A DNA stretch of 64,000 nt, taken from positions 153,065-217,064 of the forward strand of contig VZRR01010232.1 of the NCBI GenBank assembly GCA_013398015.1. The letters are read 5' to 3'. The position numbers and the translations under genes are program-made. The notes below the pieces were generated by a model. That model searched no databases. It was not told the DNA's origin and worked only from the letters and a program-made list of their open reading frames with translations. Position 1 is the stretch's first letter. Each line of letters begins with the position of its first letter. This stretch comes from Oreocharis arfaki. Its lineage: Eukaryota; Chordata; Aves; Passeriformes; Paramythiidae. This document shows positions 62,293 to 64,000 of this stretch, in pieces.

Positions 62293-64000
62293 GTATGGGT
62301 GCTTTAGATGTAAGGGGGGGAAATAGGGCAGGCGATATATCACACTTGTTAAGGCTTCTGCTTTCGTCATTAAAAGCTGTGCTGTATCTTATTATTTTGG
62401 CTGAGGATGTCCCTGAAGGCACCAGTTTGAGGTCGGAGTCAGAACTGGGTGACTGTAGGGATGAATCTGAAAACATCAGTGTGGGATTCTTGTTTGGTTG
62501 TTTGTCCTGGCAGTGGGACATCCCTTTACCCAGGAGGGGTGAGGAAGGAGGGAAACAGATACTGCAGTACTTAAACAGAGGAAGAGTGCAAGCACAAGGA
62601 GCCAGACACACAAAGCTCCCTTGAGAAGGGTCCTGCTAAACATCTCCATGTCATGCTGTCCAGCAAGTGTTGCAAGGGTTCAAAGCAGCAGCCTGTTTGC
62701 CAGCCCATCTCACCACGACTCACTTGTCTCTGACTTCCAGGGAGCTCCAGTAGCTCTCAGCCCAGCCAGTGGTGCAGACACAGCGACTTGCAGGTGGTCT
62801 CCCACGCTGGAGACCGCTAAGTTGAGTGATTTGAGCCTCAGGAATTACTAGCAAAAAATCCACACTGGGACATTGCAGGTGCTGTCAGTGTCAAACCACT
62901 CTCAGTAGTTGTAAGAATGGCCCGGGAAATAAATCAAGTAGCAGCCTAACATTTTAAAGAGGATGTGTGTCATTGATTCCTCAGAAGGTGTGTGTGCTGC
63001 AGGAATTAACAGCTTTGCCCTGGTTTTGATGTGCTTTTAATGCACTTGTTCACATCTACAGACAGGACTATGCTGGACCTGTTTGCCTGAACTGTGGCTC
63101 AGCACAACCCAGTGCAATTCATTTCCTCATCCTTGATTGCCCCTGGAACTTTAAGATATATCATAAATACTGGTGACTAAGGCATTCTGAATTCCACTGG
63201 GCACATACATTGCTCCAGCTCTCAATGTATGCACAGGGACTTGGGGCAGAGGAGAGAATTCTGCTCTCCAGCGGGGCAGGAAAGCTCTTATTTGAGTTTT
63301 GTTAGCGCTGAGGAAGTTGAACAAAGGTGCCTTATAAAGGTTCCTTGTCTTTTTCAAATACCCTCTCCCCCACTTGGGATTATGCACTGGGTTTCTTTAC
63401 ACTGGCTCTTATAATGTTCACATATTGCCCTTCTGGCTGATCAGCAGGCGCTTGTGGAGGCTCTGTGTGTTTATTTGTGAGCGTTATGACTTCAGAAACG
63501 TGTGGGAAATCCATATATTGGACAACAACACACCGTATCAGAAAAGTTATTTAGAGTTTGAATGTGTTGGAACAAAAGGAAAAGCAAAGGTCAGATTGAT
63601 GGCTGGTGCAAATTGATGGTGTGAGCCATCACGGGAGTGTGCTGCCCAGGGCTTTGGGCTGCTGGAGATGAATCCTTTCCCTCCTTTCTTTCTTGCAGGA
63701 AGTTGTGCTGTCGTGCTTGTTGTCACCCCGTTGGGGTGGCTGCCCCTGGGGCTGGTGAAGTGGCAGGTGTGCATGTGGAAGGGAAAAAAAAGGGGGAAAC
63801 CTGCTCTCCTTAACTTAGCAAAGAAATTTTTGATGACTTCTTTAAATGTAAAAATGGCTTGAACCCATTTTGGGGTTGCTTTTCAGATCATCATTAATTA
63901 GCTTTTCCAGTAAAAAGGAGGGCAGCAGTTTAGCTTGTGTGCCCAGAAGCAGATGGCTGAATGTGGAAATAAAGTGTCCCAGTAGGGCGAGTGTTTCCAT
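62293..64000 (+). other. EBF1: EBF1 intron, 5' portion (continues past window)
   Basis: The intron starts with GTATGG after the exon ending FIYT. The next exon, expected to begin ALNEPTIDYGF, is not found before the window ends. The first 332 bases stay open in the exon's frame up to TGA at 62622-62624, and an AATAAA lies at 62928-62933. The remainder shows no repeat or gene I recognise. Confidence 0.9.

Noticed and set aside
62293..64000. The helix-loop-helix exon beginning ALNEPTIDYGF
   Set aside because: Not found before the window ends.

Overview
This window reads as vertebrate nuclear DNA, almost certainly from a bird. It is AT-leaning, has few repeats, and carries several short truncated CR1 LINE 3' ends, all on the minus strand. 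It also holds very old MIR-like and palindromic repeats of the kind kept in sauropsid genomes. There is no bacterial, phage or plasmid gene organisation. None of the long open frames looks like an independent gene.

The whole window lies inside one gene on the plus strand, the transcription factor EBF1 (early B-cell factor 1, Olf-1/COE1). Four internal coding exons are clear, at 24266-24347, 32139-32280, 54326-54456 and 62166-62292. Each is bounded by AG...GT and joins the next in frame, giving 159 complete codons (human EBF1 residues 186-259, 261-303 and 304-345 by my count). The first two exons encode the end of the DNA-binding domain and the basic linker. The last two together encode the IPT/TIG domain. 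The paralogue call rests on TPSYLEH, QVIFG and CKGTPGRFIYT, which I recall as the EBF1 versions rather than those of EBF2 or EBF3. The first exons, including the zinc-knuckle exon, lie upstream of the window. The helix-loop-helix and transactivation exons lie downstream.

Layout: 1-24265 is the end of a long intron (CR1 copies at 13.3 and 18.5 kb, a MIR-like copy at 9.4 kb, palindromic repeats, an AT-rich hairpin). 24348-32138 is a 7.8-kb intron with a 13-N assembly gap and candidate regulatory blocks near 25.9, 30.6 and 31.9 kb. 32281-54325 is a 22-kb intron with two CR1 copies and several old repeats. 54457-62165 is a 7.7-kb intron with a MIR-like copy and a long T/G-rich tract. 62293-64000 begins the next intron.

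The points most worth checking are the places where the product could vary. These are an in-frame internal donor in the second exon (8 codons), a NAGNAG acceptor before the third, an in-frame joint skip of exons three and four that would delete the IPT/TIG domain, and a 110-codon open extension past the fourth exon followed by an AATAAA. I found no convincing new biological system. The non-exonic interest is candidate regulatory sequence that needs a cross-species alignment.
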